Notes: generated by a model from the letters alone, not told the origin. A stretch of DNA of 64,000 bases from an uncultured Azospirillum sp. (GCF_946480385.1 NZ_CAMLJP010000010.1:20101-84100); one strand, 5' to 3'; shown: positions 28,463 to 37,197, numbered from the stretch's first letter. A program made the numbers and translations.

Positions 28463-28897
28463 TCAGGCCGCCGGCGCCTTGACGAAGTGCTGGTGGCCGT
28501 GGTCGCACTGGCCGCGGGCATGCTTGTCGTCGCAGCTCTCGCCGGAGGTCAGGCCGATCCAGGCATGCAGCGTGGTGGGATCGAAGCCGGCCTCGCGGCG
28601 GTCGCCGACCTGGATCAACGGACGGCGGATCAGGTCGCGGTCGGCCAGCATCGCGGCCAGCGCCGTGGGTTCGTCGAGGGCGGCGGGATCGACTGCGCCG
28701 GACTTCACCGCAGCGGCGCGGCGGTTGAACCAGGCGTCGACCTCCTTGTCGCCGAAGAAGGCGCGGAGACCGGCGGCGGTCAGATCGGCGGTGGCGAGGT
28801 CGCGTTCGACCAACGTGTGGCCGGCGGCGGTCAGTTGCTGCTTCTGCTTGGCGTTCGCCGGGCAACCGGCCATTCCGTAGAAAATCACTTCGGCCAT
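28463..28897 (-). CDS. ArsC/Spx-like nitrogenase-associated protein
   Basis: A 144-aa thioredoxin-fold protein of the ArsC family. VIFYGMAGCPANAKQKQ places a single Cys12 where ArsC has its active cysteine, and the RRPLIQVGDRREAGFDP block matches the ArsC C-terminal part. WFNRRAAAVKSGAVDPAAL and the overall pattern resemble the nitrogenase-associated ArsC-like proteins of diazotrophs (TIGR01616 as I recall it). The tail (residues 120-138) has Cys122, Cys131 and His126, 133, 135, 137, a potential metal site. Arsenate reduction is unlikely because no ars genes are near and the second redox Cys is not clear. Not near nif genes in this window. Confidence 0.72.
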   Translation of the reverse strand: MAEVIFYGMAGCPANAKQKQQLTAAGHTLVERDLATADLTAAGLRAFFGDKEVDAWFNRRAAAVKSGAVDPAALDEPTALAAMLADRDLIRRPLIQVGDRREAGFDPTTLHAWIGLTSGESCDDKHARGQCDHGHQHFVKAPAA

Positions 28898-28981
28898 GGG
28901 GCACTCCGCTGCTGGATGAGGGATCCTGATCCGGGGAGCAATCAGGACCGATTTCGTCCAGTCTAACGGCGGTGCAGCATG

Positions 28982-29009
28982 AAAAAGGGCGCGACATTCT
29001 GCCGCGCCC
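28982..29009 (-). terminator. Terminator of the ABC importer operon
   Basis: Stem GGGCGCG (28987-28993) with CGCGCCC (29003-29009), 9-base loop, followed on the minus strand by five T (28982-28986). It lies 38 bases after the stop codon of the solute-binding protein gene. A T-run at 29012-29017 could give activity on the plus strand as well. Confidence 0.85.
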
Positions 29010-29047
29010 GCATTTTTTCTATGGGTATTCCGAAGCGGCCGGAAGGC

Positions 29048-30076
29048 TCACTTCTGCAGGCGCTTCAGCGCGTCCTCGACGAACTGGTTGGTGTAGGTCT
29101 TGGACAGGTCGATGTTGGCGGACGCCACCGCCGGGTCGAAGGCCTTCAGCACCTTCAGCGCGGCTTCGGCACCGTCCTGGGTGAAGCGGCCGTCGGGCGA
29201 ATAGGTCGGCTTGGAATGTTCGAAGGCCTTGGCGTAGAGGTCCTTGTTGCCGAGGAAATACTCCGGCGGCAGCACCTTCAGCACATCCTCGGTGCTGGCC
29301 TTGTTCAGCCACAGCAGGGTGCGGGCGAAGACGTCGGCCAGCGCCTGGGTGGTCTTCGGATTCTCCTTCACGAAGTCCGGCTTGGTGTAGAGCACGGCGG
29401 CGGGATAGGGACCACCATAAACCTCCATGGTGCCCTTGGCCGTCCGGGTGTCGGCCAGTACGGTGATGTCGCCGTCGGCCTCGGCCTGGCTGATGACCGG
29501 GTCGAGGTTGACGATGGCGTCGATTTCCCCGCGCTTGATCGCGGCGATGGCGCTGGGGCCGCCGCCGACGCCGATGACCGACACGTCGTCCGGCTTCATG
29601 CCCAGAGAGGTCAGAACATAGTTCAGCATGAAGTTGGTGGAGGAGCCGGGGGCGGTCACGCCGACCTTCTTGCCCTTCAGATCCTTCACCGACTTGACGG
29701 TGCCGGCCTTGTTGACAGCGGCCAGCACGATGCCGGGATAGCGGCCGAGCTGCGTCACCGCGACGATGGGCTGGCCCTTGGCCTGCATTTGGATGGTGTG
29801 GTCGTAGGCGCCGGTCACCACGTCGGCCGAGCCGCCGACCAGGGCCTGCAGGCTCTTGGCGCCGCCGCCGAAGTCGCTGATCTCAACGTTCAGTCCGGCA
29901 TCCTTGAAGTAGCCGAGCCGTTCGGCCAGCGTCAGCGGAAGATAGTAGAGCAGCGGCTTGCCGCCGACCGCGATCTTGATGTCGGTCTTCTCAAGCTTGT
30001 CCTGCGCCGCGGCCAGCCCGGCCGATCCGAGGGTCATGACGACCGCGGCGGCCGCGATCAGCGATTTGAATTTCAT
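29048..30076 (-). CDS. ABC transporter solute-binding protein (SsuA/THI5/TauA-like)
   Basis: A 342-aa periplasmic binding protein. Signal peptide MKFKSLIAAAAVVMTLGSAG...AAAQ is followed by IKIAVGGKPLLYYLPLTLAERLGYF (shown in part: LYYLPLTLAERLGYF), the N-terminal lobe typical of the NMT1/THI5 and SsuA group. FGGGAKSLQALVGGSADVV forms the ligand-site loop. Members import sulfonates, taurine, nitrate-like anions or pyrimidine precursors; I cannot choose. It is the last gene of an ATPase-permease-binding protein operon. Confidence 0.9.
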   Translation of the reverse strand: MKFKSLIAAAAVVMTLGSAGLAAAQDKLEKTDIKIAVGGKPLLYYLPLTLAERLGYFKDAGLNVEISDFGGGAKSLQALVGGSADVVTGAYDHTIQMQAKGQPIVAVTQLGRYPGIVLAAVNKAGTVKSVKDLKGKKVGVTAPGSSTNFMLNYVLTSLGMKPDDVSVIGVGGGPSAIAAIKRGEIDAIVNLDPVISQAEADGDITVLADTRTAKGTMEVYGGPYPAAVLYTKPDFVKENPKTTQALADVFARTLLWLNKASTEDVLKVLPPEYFLGNKDLYAKAFEHSKPTYSPDGRFTQDGAEAALKVLKAFDPAVASANIDLSKTYTNQFVEDALKRLQK

Positions 30077-30097
30077 TGGTTTCCTCCCTTTTGGATC

Positions 30098-30898
30098 TCA
30101 GTGCTGCCCGCCGTGGTTGTCCTGCGGGCGCCAGTGCAGAAGCCGCTTCTCGATCATGGTGACGCCGGTGTCGATCAGGACGACGAAGATCGTCAGCACC
30201 AGCATGCCGGAGAAGACGCCGACGGTGTCGAACACGCCCTCCGCCTGATGGATGCGGTAGCCCAGCCCGGCGGCGGAACCCAGATATTCGCCCACCACCG
30301 CGCCGACCATGGCGAAGCCGACGGCGGTGTGCAGCGAGGAGAAGACCCAGGACAGGGCCGAGGGCAGATAGACATGCCGGAACAGGTCGCGGGAGCTGGC
30401 GCCCAGCATGCGGGCATTGGCCAGCACCACCGGGCTGACCTCCTTCACGCCCTGATAGACATTGAAGAAGACGATGAAGAAGACCAGCGTCACCCCCAGC
30501 GCCACCTTCGACCAGATGCCGAGCCCGAGCCACAGCGCGAAGATCGGTGCCAGCACCACGCGGGGCAGCGCGTTGACCGCCTTGATGTAGGGGTCGAAGA
30601 CGATGGAGACCAACGGCGCGCGGGCGAACCAGAAGCCGAAGGCGATGCCCGCCACCGTACCGATGATGAAGGCCAGCGCGGTCTCCAGCAGCGTGATGCC
30701 CAGGTGATACCAGATGACGCCCGATGCGAAATCGGCCCAGGTGCGGGCCAGCACCGCCCCCGGCGTGCCGAAGAAGAAGGGACTGAGGATCTTGGTGTCG
30801 GTCAGGACGTGCCAGATCAGGAAGAAGGCGATCAGGACGCCCAGCTGAAGCAGCAGGATGACCGGACGGCTGGGCAGGCGTTTGGCGTGGGATCTCAT
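30098..30898 (-). CDS. ABC transporter permease (SsuC/TauC-like)
   Basis: A 266-aa inner membrane protein with six predicted helices. The cytoplasmic EAA loop that contacts the ATPase reads VLANARMLGASSRDLFRHVYLPSAL, shown here by ARMLGASSRDLFRHVYLP. The gene starts 7 bp after the ATPase stop and ends 21 bp before the binding protein start. Confidence 0.92.
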   Translation of the reverse strand: MRSHAKRLPSRPVILLLQLGVLIAFFLIWHVLTDTKILSPFFFGTPGAVLARTWADFASGVIWYHLGITLLETALAFIIGTVAGIAFGFWFARAPLVSIVFDPYIKAVNALPRVVLAPIFALWLGLGIWSKVALGVTLVFFIVFFNVYQGVKEVSPVVLANARMLGASSRDLFRHVYLPSALSWVFSSLHTAVGFAMVGAVVGEYLGSAAGLGYRIHQAEGVFDTVGVFSGMLVLTIFVVLIDTGVTMIEKRLLHWRPQDNHGGQH

Positions 30899-30905
30899 GA
30901 TGTCG

Positions 30906-31727
30906 TCACCGCAGCTTGGTCTGGGCGTAGCCCTTCAGCACCTCGTCGCGCAGCTGCGCCCAGATCTCCTGGTGCAGGGCGAGGAAACGCGGAGTCATGC
31001 GGATTTCCGCCACGTCGCGCGGGCGGTCCAGGTCAATGCGGTATTCGCCGATCAGCCGCGACCCCGGCCCGGCGGACAGAACCAGAACCCGGTCTGACAT
31101 GGCGATGGCCTCCTCCAGGTCGTGGGTGATGAAGACCACCGACTTGCGGTCCGCCGCCCACAGGTCGAGAAGCTCGTTCTCCATCATCTGGCGGGTCTGG
31201 ACGTCGAGCGCCGAGAAGGGCTCGTCCATCAGGATGATCTTCGGATCGACGATCAGCGTCTGGGCCAACGCCACGCGCTTGCGCATGCCGCCCGACAGCT
31301 GGTGCGGGAAGCGGTCGCCGAACCCCTCCAGCCCGACACGGGACAGCCAGGGCCGGGCGCGCTCCCGCGCCTCGGACTTTGAAACCCCGCGGAACTCCAG
31401 GCCGGCGGCGACATTGTCGAGCGCCGACTTCCAGGGCATCAGCGCCTCGGCCTGGAACATGTAGCCGGCCTTGGGATTGATGCCGGTCACCGGCTGCCCG
31501 AAGGTGAGCGCGCGGCCCTCGCTTGGTTTCAGCAGACCGGCGGCGACGTTCAGCATCGTCGATTTGCCGCTGCCGGTCGGGCCGACGATCGACACGAACT
31601 CCCCATCGGCGACGGTAAAGCTGGCGCCCTGTACGGCGGTGTAGGAACGTCCCCGGCCGTCGGGTGAGGGAAAGGTGCAGGTCACGCCTTCCAGCTGAAG
31701 GGCGGGCGCCGCGGCGGCCTCGGCCAT
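30906..31727 (-). CDS. ABC transporter ATP-binding protein (SsuB/TauB-like)
   Basis: A 273-aa ABC ATPase. Walker A GPTGSGKST, Q-loop GYMFQAEALMPWKS, signature LSGGMRKRVALAQTL, Walker B IILMDEPFSALD and switch His in VFITHDLEEAI are all present. First gene of the three-gene importer operon; its promoter must lie in the 268-bp divergent region shared with the FtsH-like gene. Confidence 0.94.
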   Translation of the reverse strand: MAEAAAAPALQLEGVTCTFPSPDGRGRSYTAVQGASFTVADGEFVSIVGPTGSGKSTMLNVAAGLLKPSEGRALTFGQPVTGINPKAGYMFQAEALMPWKSALDNVAAGLEFRGVSKSEARERARPWLSRVGLEGFGDRFPHQLSGGMRKRVALAQTLIVDPKIILMDEPFSALDVQTRQMMENELLDLWAADRKSVVFITHDLEEAIAMSDRVLVLSAGPGSRLIGEYRIDLDRPRDVAEIRMTPRFLALHQEIWAQLRDEVLKGYAQTKLR

Positions 31728-31995
31728 GTCGGTATGGTCCTTATCTTTTTGGCGGTGCGGTTCGGCAGGCGGTGCGCTTTGGTTGGAATGCCATACTGTC
31801 CGAACTGGGGCCTATCGGCAACCGATTGAGATCTCCGTGGAATCCGAAAGGAGCCATTCCGCAAACGCACCGCTTACGGTGTCAAAGAAGGGACGCGGGC
31901 CCTTATCGGTTGCCGCGGCGGCCCGCCGTCCAGCATCAATGCTTCCATCAATGGCATAGATCGAAAGCCAGTCCTTTTTCCTTCGCGGAGCCGAT
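31728..31995. other. Divergent intergenic region ABC importer / FtsH-like
   Basis: 268 bases. It contains an 11-bp inverted repeat, CGGCAACCGAT (31816-31826) and ATCGGTTGCCG (31905-31915), 78 bases apart; the left copy is part of the short palindrome ATCGGCAACCGAT. Such paired sites can bind one regulator controlling both genes by looping. No TPP, SAM or cobalamin riboswitch elements were seen upstream of the importer. Confidence 0.45.
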
Positions 31996-33777
31996 ATGCC
32001 CACGCTGCCGAAACGCCCGTTGATCGCACTTGCCGTCCTGGCCGCCCTGCTCGCCGCGTGGCTCGGTTTCGCCGCCTGGTACGATCACCACCAGCGGGCG
32101 GACGAGCGGCCGGCCAGCTATAGCGCGCTGATCGAGCAGGCCGGGCGCGGGGAGATCAGCTCCATCACCTTCGCCAACGGCACCGGCCATGCGGTCGCCG
32201 CCGATGGCAGCCGCTATCGCGTGGTCATGCCGGTTACCGACGATCTGCTGAAGGAAATGCGCGCCCACGCAGTCGCCATCTCCTTCGAAGAGGGGCCCGG
32301 CGGGCTGATGGCGCAGACGGTGGGCGTGCTCGACCGTGCCGCGCCCTTCGTGGTGGTGGCTCTGCTGATCGGCGGGCTGCTGATGAGCGGCGGGCAGTTC
32401 TTCGGCATGGGCCGCGCCACCCGCGTGCGGCCGGAGGACACCAGCACGGTGTTCGCCGACGTGGCCGGCGTCGACGAGGCGAAGGAGGAACTGCGCGAGA
32501 CGGTGCAGTTCCTGAAGGACCCGCGCCGCTTCGCTATGGCCGGCGCCCGCGTGCCGAAGGGCATCCTGCTGGTCGGCCCGCCCGGCACCGGCAAGACCAT
32601 GCTGGCCAAGGCGGCGGCGGGCGAGGCCGGCGTGCCGTTCTTCGCCGCGTCGGGGTCGGACTTCGTCGAGATGTTCGTCGGTCTGGGTGCGGCGCGCGTG
32701 CGCAGCCTGTTCAAGACCGCCCGCGCCAATGCCCCCTGCATCCTGTTCATCGACGAGATCGACGCGCTGGCCGGCAAGCGCGGCGAATCGACCAGCCATT
32801 CCGAACGCGAGCAGACGCTGAACCAGCTGCTGGTGGAGATGGACGGCATCGTCGAGGGTGGCGAGGTGGTGGTGATCGCCGCCACCAACCGGTCGGAAAT
32901 GCTGGACCCCGCCGTGCTGCGCCCCGGTCGCTTCGACCGCCATATCCATGTCAGCCTGCCCGATGTCGCCGGGCGCGAGGCCATCCTGGGCGTCCATGCC
33001 GGCCGCCTGACTCTCGCCCCGGACGTCTGCGCGCGGACGGTGGCGCGCGGGACGCCGGGCTTCTCCGGCGCGGAACTCGCCAACCTGACCAACGAGGCGG
33101 CGCTGTCGGCAGCGCGCCAGGGCCGCGTCGTCGTCACCATGGCGGATTACGAGGCCGCCAAGGACCGCGTGCTGATGGGTGCAGAGCGCCGCAGCCTCGC
33201 TCTGACAGCGCATGAACGGCGGCTGATCGCGGTGCATGAGGCCGGCCACGCTCTGGTGTCCTTGCGCTGCCCGCAGGCCGACCCGATCCACAAGGCCACC
33301 ATCATCCCGCGCGGCGGCGCGCTGGGCATGGTGGTGCGGCTGCCGGAGGGCGACCGCGTCTCGGTCTCGCGCGCCAAGCTGATGGCTGACATCGCCGTCG
33401 CCATGGCCGGCCGCGCGGCGGAAGAGATGGCCTTCGGACCCGATCACGTCACCACCGGAGCCGAGGCCGACTTCCGCGCCGCCACCGATCTGGCCCGCCG
33501 CATGGTCACCGCCTGGGGCATGAGCGAGGAGATCGGCTTCGTCGCCCATGCGGCGGCGGAACCGGGCGCGCGGTCGGAACGGACGGCATGGCGAATCGAC
33601 GAGGAGGTCCGCCGCCTCACCGACGAAGGCATGGAGCATGCCCGCCGCCTGCTGCGCACCAACCGCGACGCGCTGGACGGCATCGCCCAGGCCCTGCTGG
33701 AGCGTGAGACCCTGAGCGGCGGCGAGATCGCCGAACTGGCCGACCGCGAGCAGGAGCGCGCCACCGAGGCGGCCTGA
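31996..33777 (+). CDS. FtsH-type AAA+ membrane protease (second paralogue)
   Basis: A 593-aa membrane-anchored ATP-dependent protease. Two transmembrane segments (about residues 8-28 and 110-132) flank a periplasmic domain. The AAA domain has [28 protein letters not shown] and RPGRFDRHI; the zinc protease site is HEAGH near residue 415. The canonical FtsH is usually about 640 aa and lies next to tilS or folP; this gene is elsewhere and has a distinct 14-residue-shorter N-domain and a short acidic C-terminus, so it is probably an accessory paralogue. GGAG lies before ATG 31996. Confidence 0.9.
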   Translation: MPTLPKRPLIALAVLAALLAAWLGFAAWYDHHQRADERPASYSALIEQAGRGEISSITFANGTGHAVAADGSRYRVVMPVTDDLLKEMRAHAVAISFEEGPGGLMAQTVGVLDRAAPFVVVALLIGGLLMSGGQFFGMGRATRVRPEDTSTVFADVAGVDEAKEELRETVQFLKDPRRFAMAGARVPKGILLVGPPGTGKTMLAKAAAGEAGVPFFAASGSDFVEMFVGLGAARVRSLFKTARANAPCILFIDEIDALAGKRGESTSHSEREQTLNQLLVEMDGIVEGGEVVVIAATNRSEMLDPAVLRPGRFDRHIHVSLPDVAGREAILGVHAGRLTLAPDVCARTVARGTPGFSGAELANLTNEAALSAARQGRVVVTMADYEAAKDRVLMGAERRSLALTAHERRLIAVHEAGHALVSLRCPQADPIHKATIIPRGGALGMVVRLPEGDRVSVSRAKLMADIAVAMAGRAAEEMAFGPDHVTTGAEADFRAATDLARRMVTAWGMSEEIGFVAHAAAEPGARSERTAWRIDEEVRRLTDEGMEHARRLLRTNRDALDGIAQALLERETLSGGEIAELADREQERATEAA

Positions 33778-33805
33778 GGCCGGGGAGGTTTCATGCGGAT
33801 TCTCT

Positions 33806-33841
33806 TAATAAGGAAATGTCCCGTAATAAGGAAATGTCCCG
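33806..33841. repeat. Perfect tandem 18-bp repeat
   Basis: TAATAAGGAAATGTCCCG occurs twice without gap or mismatch (33806-33823 and 33824-33841), between the FtsH-like gene and the solute-binding protein gene. It is much more AT-rich than the surroundings. It could be a pair of regulator sites or the remnant of an insertion sequence end. Confidence 0.9.
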
Positions 33842-33911
33842 CATTGCGGCATGGGTGCATACGGGAGTAGACTGACCTTTACGCGAATTGGGGTTACAGG
33901 AGAGGGGCGCG

Positions 33912-34700
33912 ATGACGGGGCCGCTATCCCGCCGCAGGGTTTTGCAGACCGCGCTGCCTCTCCTCTCCGCCCTTCCCTTCCTGGAGTCGCGGCCGGCGGC
34001 GGCGCACCCCACCCCCACCGTCATCCGTGTCGGCGCCTATGAGTTTCCGCCCTATGTCGACGAAACGGGCGGCGGCGTCACGCGCGACCTGCTGGACCTG
34101 TTCAACGCCGTCCAGGGTGAATTCCGGTTCGAGATGGTGAGGACCGCTCCGCAGCGGCGCTATGACGATCTGGAACAGGGGCGGTTCGACATGATCGCCT
34201 TCGAATGCCTCAATTGGGGCTGGCAGGATCGTCCGGTCGATGCCACCCGGCCCTTCCTGCGCGATGCGGAGGTGTTCGTCGCCAGGGCAGCGCCGGGGAT
34301 CGATCAGCATTTCTTCGACGACCTGAGCGGCAAGTCGATTCTCGGACGTCTGGGCTATCACTACGCCTTCGCCGGGTTCGAGGCCGATCCAAAGCTGCTG
34401 GAGCAGCGCCACCACACCCGCGTCACGGTGACGCATGAGGGCAATGTCCGCAGCGTCGCCGCCGGCCGGGCCGACCTCGCCATCGTCACCCGCTCCTTCC
34501 TGACCCGCTTCCTGCAACGTGAGCCGGACCTGGCCCGGCAGGTGCTGGTGTCGGAGCGCACCGACCAGATTTACGAGCACACCATCCTGACGCGGCGCGG
34601 CCGGGCGATCACCGCCGGCTGGCTCGATGCGCTGCTGAACCGGCTGGAGGCCGACGGACGGCTGGAAACCTTGTGGCGGCGCAGCGGAATCATCGCGTGA
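33912..34700 (+). CDS. Tat-exported solute-binding (PBPb-type) protein
   Basis: A 262-aa protein with a twin-arginine signal (SRRRVLQTALPLLSALPF, then AAAHP cleavage region). The mature part follows the extracellular solute-binding family 3 fold: RVGAYEFPPYVDETGGGVTRDLLD opens it (shown in part: GAYEFPPYVDE), and FDMIAFECLNWGWQD and the RADLAIVTRSFL hinge strand follow. It has no transporter genes. Its stop codon overlaps the start codon of the phosphatase gene in GTGA, so the two are translationally coupled; it probably presents a ligand to that sensor. Confidence 0.85.
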   Translation: MTGPLSRRRVLQTALPLLSALPFLESRPAAAHPTPTVIRVGAYEFPPYVDETGGGVTRDLLDLFNAVQGEFRFEMVRTAPQRRYDDLEQGRFDMIAFECLNWGWQDRPVDATRPFLRDAEVFVARAAPGIDQHFFDDLSGKSILGRLGYHYAFAGFEADPKLLEQRHHTRVTVTHEGNVRSVAAGRADLAIVTRSFLTRFLQREPDLARQVLVSERTDQIYEHTILTRRGRAITAGWLDALLNRLEADGRLETLWRRSGIIA

Positions 34701-36271
34701 GGCGGCGATCCTCCCTGCTGGCGCGGGTGGCCGGCGTCATCCTGCTGACGACGGCGAGCATCGGCGCCGCCGCAATGCTGCTGTCCGAGCAGATCGTCGA
34801 GGGGCAGCGTCATCAGGATCTGCTGCACCGGGCGGAGTTGGTCGCCGCCACCCAGGCCGATGCGCTGAGCGGCCCGGTTTGGGAACTCGACAACCGCAGC
34901 GCCGAGCGCATGATCGAAGCGCTGACCGTCCGCGATCCGTCCATCCGCTCCATCGCCGTTTTCGAGTCCGACCGCGAGGAGCCGCTGGCACGGACCTCGT
35001 CGGGAGAGGTCGGGGACGGCGCCGGCCGCATCACGGTCGAGCGCCCCATCGTCCTGCATGGGCGCGAAGGACGGGTGCAGACGGTCGGGCATCTGCGCAT
35101 CGTCTATTCGACGGCCGAGGTGCGGCAGGCGACGCTGAACGCGCTGGTGCCGGTGGCCGGATTGTTGCTGCTGTCGCTGCTGGGGGCGATGGTGGCGCTG
35201 GGGCTGACGCTGAACCGCATGGTGCTGCGCCCGCTGCGGCGGCTGACCCAGCTGGCCAGCGCCATGGCGCGCGGCGACTATGGCGCCCGCATGGATGCCG
35301 GGCGGAACGACGAGATCGGCGTGTTGGCCGACGGCTTCAACCGGATGGCGGCCACGGTGCAGGACCATACCAGCACCCTGGAAAGCCGGGTCCGCGAACG
35401 GACGGAGGCGCTGGCCGCCACCAACCGCGCCATCATGGACAGCATCAACTACGCCCAGCTGATCCAGTCCGCCATCCTGCCATCGGCCGATGCGCTGTCC
35501 GCCGGACTGACCGAGCATTTCGTGCTGTGGCGCCCGCGCGACGTGGTCAGCGGCGATTTCTATGTTTGCCGTGAGGTGGCGGACGGCTTCGTCATCGCGG
35601 TGGCCGACTGCACCGGCCATGGCGTGCCCGGCGCCTTTATGACAATGACCGCCAGCGCGATGCTGAACAATGCGCTGGACCAGATGGGAGCAGCAGATCC
35701 GGCGGCGGTGCTGTCCGCCGTCGACCGCAAGGTCCGTGCCGCCCTGCACCAGGAGGGAAAGGCGCGCAGCAGGACGGATTGTTTCGACAACGGTCTCGAC
35801 CTGGGCCTGTGCCACATCCGTCCGGCCGAAGGACGGCTGGTCTTCGCCGGGGCCCGCGTCCCGCTGCTGATCGTGGCTGGCGGCGAGGTGACTGAACTGC
35901 GCGGCGACCGCCGCAGCCTGGGCTATCGCCCCATCAAGGTCGAGCCGGCCCCCGAAGATGCCGAGTCGCCCTTCACCAACCACAGCATCACCCTGCGCCC
36001 CGGCCAAACCTTCGTGTTGGGCACCGATGGGCTGGTGGACCAGAATGGCGGCGAGCATGGGCGCAGTTTCGGGCGCAACAGGCTACGCGAGCTGCTGAGC
36101 CAGGGCGGTGACGGACCGCTCGACCGGCTGATGTCCGACCTGGAAAGCTCTCTGGACCGGTTCCAGGGCGGCCGCGAACAGCGGGACGACATCACCCTGT
36201 TCGGCTTCCGCGTGCGGCTGACCGACGCAGCCGTCGGTTCCAGTGCTGGATCCAGCCGCCGCGCTGCGTAA
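34697..36271 (+). CDS. HAMP-SpoIIE (PP2C-type) phosphatase, SiaA-like
   Basis: A 524-aa membrane-bound serine/threonine phosphatase. TM1 (about 11-30), a periplasmic domain of about 120 residues, TM2 (about 152-176), HAMP domain (NRMVLRPLRRLTQLASAMARGD in part: RRLTQLASAMARGD), a short coiled coil, then a SpoIIE/PP2C domain with metal-binding DVVSGDFY, VADCTGHGVPGAFM, GTDGLVDQ and QRDDITLF. This is the domain order of SiaA of Pseudomonas, which dephosphorylates SiaC. GTG 34697, overlapping the upstream stop codon, is preferred to the upstream ATG 34673. SiaB- and SiaC-like genes are 2-4 kb away on the other strand. Confidence 0.88.
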   Translation: MRRRSSLLARVAGVILLTTASIGAAAMLLSEQIVEGQRHQDLLHRAELVAATQADALSGPVWELDNRSAERMIEALTVRDPSIRSIAVFESDREEPLARTSSGEVGDGAGRITVERPIVLHGREGRVQTVGHLRIVYSTAEVRQATLNALVPVAGLLLLSLLGAMVALGLTLNRMVLRPLRRLTQLASAMARGDYGARMDAGRNDEIGVLADGFNRMAATVQDHTSTLESRVRERTEALAATNRAIMDSINYAQLIQSAILPSADALSAGLTEHFVLWRPRDVVSGDFYVCREVADGFVIAVADCTGHGVPGAFMTMTASAMLNNALDQMGAADPAAVLSAVDRKVRAALHQEGKARSRTDCFDNGLDLGLCHIRPAEGRLVFAGARVPLLIVAGGEVTELRGDRRSLGYRPIKVEPAPEDAESPFTNHSITLRPGQTFVLGTDGLVDQNGGEHGRSFGRNRLRELLSQGGDGPLDRLMSDLESSLDRFQGGREQRDDITLFGFRVRLTDAAVGSSAGSSRRAA

Positions 36272-36437
36272 AACTCCTGACCCCCTCCCTCAAATCTGTT
36301 ACAGAGATGCTATTTTTTGTGACAGGTTGTAACGGCAACGCATCGCAGACAGGTAAAGACCTGTCGAGTTTGTTTTAAAATTTAGGCATCCTAGGGTATG
36401 TTGCACCCGCTGAAGTGGTGACTGGGGAGAGTACGGC
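36272..36437 (+). promoter_or_regulatory. Promoter/operator region of the response regulator gene
   Basis: 166 AT-rich bases. GTTACAG (36298-36304) and GTGACAG (36319-36325) are direct repeats 21 bp apart, two helical turns, as OmpR-family proteins often bind. GACAGGT recurs at 36321-36327, and a perfect inverted repeat GACAGGT-AAAG-ACCTGTC lies at 36348-36365, followed by a T-rich run; the last could instead be a terminator for the phosphatase gene. Autoregulation by the downstream regulator is plausible. Confidence 0.5.
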
Positions 36438-37196
36438 ATGGCCGGTCCGACGATCGTCGTGGTCGAAGATGAGAATTCCCTGCGGTCCGACATGGTCGAG
36501 TATCTGTCGAACTGCGGATTCGATGCGATCGGCGCGCGCGATGGGGCGGAACTGGACCGGTTGCTGCGGAACCGCAACGCCGCCATCATCATCCTGGACG
36601 TGAACCTGCCGGATGAGGACGGGTTCAAGATTGCGGCCCGACTGCGCGACGGGCATGGCGCCGGCATCATCATGGTGACCGCCCGCAGTTCCACCGTCGA
36701 CCGCGTGGTCGGGCTGGAGATCGGCGCCGACGCCTATCTGGTGAAGCCGGTCGAGCTTCGCGAACTGGAAGCGCAGGTGAAATCGCTGCTGCGCCGGCTG
36801 AGTGAGCGTGCCGCGGAAACGGCGAGCCAAGCCACCAGCGGGACCGCAGGCGGCGAGGCCGGCGATACGGCCGACGAGGCGCGCTGGTCGCTGGATCCCA
36901 CGGAATGGAGCCTGACCAACCCGGCCGGTATCCGCATCAGCCTGACCAGCATGGAGATGAAGCTGACCAGCCTGCTGGCCGCCCAGGCCCGCAAGCCGGC
37001 GACGCGCGACCAGATCTCGCAGGCGCTCTACAACCGCCGCTGGAACCCGGAAGACCGCTCCATCGACACCGTCGTCGGGCGCCTGCGCCACAAGGTGGAG
37101 GGCGCCATCGGCGGACCTGCCCCGCTCAAGTCGGTGCATGGGGTCGGCTATGTCTTCTCCGCACCGATCCGGGTGGTGGGCGCCGCGCAGGCATAA
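36438..37196 (+). CDS. OmpR-family response regulator
   Basis: A 252-aa two-component transcription regulator. Receiver domain with phospho-acceptor Asp54 (IIILDVNLPDEDGF), acidic pair VVVEDE and Lys102 in LVKPVE; C-terminal winged helix (about 150-245, SLTSMEMKLTSLLAA and RSIDTVVGRLRHKVEG). A 30-residue Ala/Gly-rich linker joins the two. It converges on the cytosolic histidine kinase gene with one base between stop codons; that kinase is the best local partner. Confidence 0.93.
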   Translation: MAGPTIVVVEDENSLRSDMVEYLSNCGFDAIGARDGAELDRLLRNRNAAIIILDVNLPDEDGFKIAARLRDGHGAGIIMVTARSSTVDRVVGLEIGADAYLVKPVELRELEAQVKSLLRRLSERAAETASQATSGTAGGEAGDTADEARWSLDPTEWSLTNPAGIRISLTSMEMKLTSLLAAQARKPATRDQISQALYNRRWNPEDRSIDTVVGRLRHKVEGAIGGPAPLKSVHGVGYVFSAPIRVVGAAQA

Positions 37197-37197
37197 G

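Noticed and set aside
28463..28897. Arsenate reductase
   Set aside because: The protein lacks a clear second redox cysteine and no ars gene is near; the sequence fits the nitrogenase-associated ArsC-like type better.
31728..31995. Riboswitch (TPP or other) before the importer operon
   Set aside because: The binding protein type can handle thiamine precursors, but no CTGAGA or ACCTGATC-type thi-box sequence exists on the minus strand.
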